From the NCBI GenBank assembly GCA_963815355.1, contig CAWFGJ010000011.1, positions 124,001 to 188,000 on the forward strand: 64,000 nt of DNA. The letters are read 5' to 3'. The position numbers and the translations under genes were made by a program. The stretch is from JAPUEK01 sp963815355 (GTDB lineage: Bacteria; Pseudomonadota; Alphaproteobacteria; Rhodobacterales; Rhodobacteraceae). Below are positions 61,723 through 64,000 of this stretch, piece by piece; the stretch's first letter is position 1, and every line of letters starts with the position of its first letter. The notes beneath the pieces are model-generated. The model was not told the DNA's origin. It searched no databases and was given only the letters and a program-made list of their open reading frames with translations.

Positions 61723-62831
61723 TCCTCTGCCGGGCGGTTCATCGCCCGCAGGCTGACCAGTGCGCCCAGCGCCAGCACCCCCGCCCAACCCAGCACCAGC
61801 CAGAAGAACCCCCGGTCGCCCATCCCGCCGACCACCTGCGCGCAGAGCAGCGGCAACACCGTCGCGCCAAACAGACCAGAGCCGATCAGCACCGGGGCCA
61901 CGCGCGCATCCCCGCCCATCTTTTGCGTGCCCGTCACGAAAAAGCCGTGGAAAAACAAACTGCCGCTGACGCCGAGCAACGGAAAGAACACAGCCGGGCT
62001 GACAAACACCGCGCCCGCCGCACACAGCGTGGCAAACACCATCGCCCCGGTAAAGATGGTAAAGGCCGGAACCCGGTCCACCACAAAGACCATCGCACTG
62101 CGGGTCAGCAGATAGGCGAGGTAGAACAGCGACAACAGCTTTGCCGCCTCAACCTCTTCCTGCCCTGACCGCATCAGCGCCGTGGGGCCAAGCCCAACCA
62201 AAGCCGCCTCCATCCCGATGGCCAGCACGCCGAACAGCAACGTCGGCCAATGCATCCGAAACCCGCCGGTCGCCGTCGCCACACCCAACTTGGCCCGCGC
62301 GACAGACCCGCTGCCCAACCAGATCACCGCCGCCAGACCCGCAATCGCCAGAAACGCGGGCTTTGGGTCGGACCCCATCCAGATGAACGCAAGCGGCGCG
62401 GCGATCGCACCGACCGAAAACACCGCGTTCAGCAGCGTCATCATCGACGGCCCCCGCGGCCCAAAGGCTTGCAATACCCGCGGATTGAAATCCGCCGCCA
62501 AGGTGCCATAGCCCATGCCAAAGAACACCCCGCCCAACAGCACTACCGGCCAGACCGGCCCCAACCCCAGCAAGGCCGCGCCCAACCCCGTCGCCGCCAG
62601 GCCCATCCGCGCGCCTACCTTGCCCGCAGCCAGAAACATCACCACCACGCCCAGAAAGCAGCCAACCCAAAACGCCGAGATCAACCACCCCGCCGCCGCC
62701 GTATCCAGATCAAACTGCCGCTTGAAGACCGGCAAGGCCGGGCCAAAGATCGCCTGGGTCAGCCCCATCAGTACAAAACTGATCAACCCCGTCCCCAGCA
62801 GCGCCATCCGCGCCCCGCTTGTGCCTTGCAT
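61680..62831 (-). CDS. MFS-family transporter
   Basis: A 383-residue integral-membrane protein with about 12 predicted helices. The start MQGTSGARMALLGTGL is at 62831 behind AGGGGATCGAC; the longer frame to 62957 has no membrane character and is not used. No signature specific enough to give a substrate. It is convergent with the phosphatase gene and divergent from maiA, 118 bases between starts. Confidence 0.85.
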   Translation of the reverse strand: MQGTSGARMALLGTGLISFVLMGLTQAIFGPALPVFKRQFDLDTAAAGWLISAFWVGCFLGVVVMFLAAGKVGARMGLAATGLGAALLGLGPVWPVVLLGGVFFGMGYGTLAADFNPRVLQAFGPRGPSMMTLLNAVFSVGAIAAPLAFIWMGSDPKPAFLAIAGLAAVIWLGSGSVARAKLGVATATGGFRMHWPTLLFGVLAIGMEAALVGLGPTALMRSGQEEVEAAKLLSLFYLAYLLTRSAMVFVVDRVPAFTIFTGAMVFATLCAAGAVFVSPAVFFPLLGVSGSLFFHGFFVTGTQKMGGDARVAPVLIGSGLFGATVLPLLCAQVVGGMGDRGFFWLVLGWAGVLALGALVSLRAMNRPAEDQAGFSATRPLSVR

Positions 62832-62949
62832 GTCGATCCCCTTGCGTCTGGCAAAGCGGTAGCCCTGCCGTCTGGCAAGGTCAATTGGTCGCGCTTGCAC
62901 CTCGACGCGCCAAAGCGCAGGCTGGCCCCAATGCTTAAGGAACCAGCGT

Positions 62950-63567
62950 ATGATCACACTTTATGACTACTGGCGGTCATCGGCGGCCTACCGGGTGCGG
63001 ATCGCGCTGCACCACCTTGGCCTGCCTTATATCGCGGTGCCCGTGGACCTGGTGGCAGGCGAACATCGCAGCCCCGCCAACCTTGCCCGCAACCCCCAAG
63101 GGCTGGTGCCCACACTGGAAATCGACGGGCTTCAGCTCACGCAATCGCTGGCGATCCTTGAATACCTCGCCGAGACGCGCGGCGGCCTCTTGCCCACCGA
63201 CCCGGCCCAGCGCGCCCGCGCCCGCGCGCTCGCCTATGCGATCGCGATGGAGATTGCCCCGGTCTGCAATCTGTCTGTCCGCACCCATGTGGCCACCCTT
63301 GGCATGACCGCCGAAGACTGGCAGCGCCACTACATCACCAAGGGCCTTGCCGCGTTTGAGGCGATGCTTCCCCCCGCCACCCGCTATTGTCAGGGCGACA
63401 CGCTGACCCTGCCGGATTGCTGCCTTGTTCCGCAGGTCTACAACGCCGAACGCGTCGGTATTGACGTCACGTCCTTCCCTCGCATCGCGGAAATTGTGGC
63501 AAATCTGAATGAACTTCCCGCCTGCGCCGCCGCTCACCCGGACCGCGCCAAACCCAACCAACCCTGA
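62950..63567 (+). CDS. maiA: Maleylacetoacetate isomerase (zeta-class GST)
   Basis: A 205-residue glutathione transferase fold. The zeta-class signature YWRSSAAYRVRIALH contains the catalytic Ser pair (residues 10-11), and LVPTLEIDG and SLAILEYLAE are the glutathione-binding loop. It isomerises maleylacetoacetate to fumarylacetoacetate in tyrosine or homogentisate degradation, or maleylpyruvate in related routes. It is followed by a thiolase 20 bases later. Confidence 0.88.
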   Translation: MITLYDYWRSSAAYRVRIALHHLGLPYIAVPVDLVAGEHRSPANLARNPQGLVPTLEIDGLQLTQSLAILEYLAETRGGLLPTDPAQRARARALAYAIAMEIAPVCNLSVRTHVATLGMTAEDWQRHYITKGLAAFEAMLPPATRYCQGDTLTLPDCCLVPQVYNAERVGIDVTSFPRIAEIVANLNELPACAAAHPDRAKPNQP

Positions 63568-63587
63568 ACCCCACCGCAGGAGCCGCC

Positions 63588-64000
63588 ATGACCGACATCT
63601 TCATCCTCTCCGCCGTCCGCACCGCGATTGGCGGCTTTGGCGGCTCGCTCTCTGCGCTGCCCCCGATCGACATCGCAACCCAAGCCGCCGGGGCCGCCGT
63701 GACCCGCGCCGGGGTTGATCCGCGCGACATCGGCACCGTGGTGTTCGGCCATGTCATCAACACCGAACCGCGCGACATGTATCTGGGGCGCGTCGCGGCC
63801 ATAAACATCGGCATCCCCGACAGCACCCCGGCGATGAACGTCAACCGCCTCTGCGGCTCAGGCGCACAAGCCATCGTCTCGGCCACCCAGGCGCTGATGC
63901 TGGGCGATGCCACCATCGCCCTTGCAGGTGGCGCGGAATGCATGAGCCGCTCTCCCTACAGCCTGCCCGCCGCCCGCTTTGGCCAAAAGATGGGCGACAC
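63588..64000 (+). CDS. Acetyl-CoA acetyltransferase/beta-ketothiolase (partial, runs off right edge)
   Basis: The first 137 codons of a thiolase are present, ending at the window edge. It starts TDIFILSAVRTAIGGFGG, and the acyl-binding Cys89 is in NRLCGSGAQAI, as expected for the N-terminal half. The AGGAG 8 bases before the ATG is good. It might be a PhaA/AtoB-type enzyme; the catalytic C-terminal Cys and His are outside the window. Confidence 0.9.
   Translation, partial: MTDIFILSAVRTAIGGFGGSLSALPPIDIATQAAGAAVTRAGVDPRDIGTVVFGHVINTEPRDMYLGRVAAINIGIPDSTPAMNVNRLCGSGAQAIVSATQALMLGDATIALAGGAECMSRSPYSLPAARFGQKMGD

Overview
This 64 kb window is high-GC chromosomal DNA from an alphaproteobacterium, almost certainly order Rhodobacterales (Rhodobacteraceae). 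The evidence is the gene content: CcrM with GANTC sites, a serC-serA operon behind a structured leader, TamA/TamB, a ToxR-like membrane regulator and small secreted Rhodobacterales-type proteins. GCC/GGC-rich codon use and many 4-base stop/start overlaps fit as well. The window is densely coding. No gene-free gap reaches 300 bases; the longest are the spacers of about 235-255 bases inside the small-gene array and a few divergent promoter regions. I saw no tRNA, rRNA, CRISPR array, prophage or IS element.

Layout. 0-2.1 kb: an Hpt phosphotransfer protein (cut by the left edge) divergent from a response regulator-PP2C phosphatase. 1.7-9.9 kb: a NUDIX hydrolase, the operon hslO-NUDIX-cca, a heterodimer-type ABC exporter pair and an RNA methyltransferase. 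9.9-11.9 kb: two L,D-transpeptidase-like proteins around a CAP-domain lipoprotein. 12.0-14.2 kb: six tandem paralogous genes for 64-67-residue exported one-helix peptides, the most unusual feature here. 14.3-19.4 kb: hemH, a methyltransferase, comF-like, grxC, a nitrilase-family amidohydrolase, MarR and YihY. 19.4-25.1 kb: tamA-tamB. 25.2-32.4 kb: a sugar-acid/nucleoside catabolic island (aldo-keto reductase, KDG kinase, FAH-family dehydratase, nucleoside hydrolase, ribokinase-like kinase, DUF4202, gluconokinase, gluconate 5-dehydrogenase-like SDR).

32.5-46 kb is a chromosome-maintenance neighbourhood: smc, a membrane-anchored winged-helix protein, two exported hypotheticals, rnhB, ccrM, a methyltransferase, an AlkB-like monooxygenase, mutY, a DciA-like gene, a DsbA-like thioredoxin and a CoA-transferase. 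46-54 kb: a TauE-type transporter, GNAT, FMN reductase, rppH, and the minus-strand run gpmI-envC-ctpA (glycolysis and cell-wall hydrolase control), then an SDR and an SH3 protein. 54-60 kb: parC, serB and the divergent serC-serA with a candidate serC leader RNA. 60-64 kb: DUF1428, a PPP-type phosphatase, an MFS transporter, maiA and the start of a thiolase that runs off the right edge.

A 73-bp intergenic repeat occurs four times (32.4, 36.1, 46.0 and 56.5 kb), always just beyond gene 3' ends and able to fold into a hairpin. Best candidates for new biology are the six-member peptide array, the ToxR-like regulator with its small exported partner, and the ccrM upstream region, which has an exact DnaA-box 9-mer plus GANTC sites.
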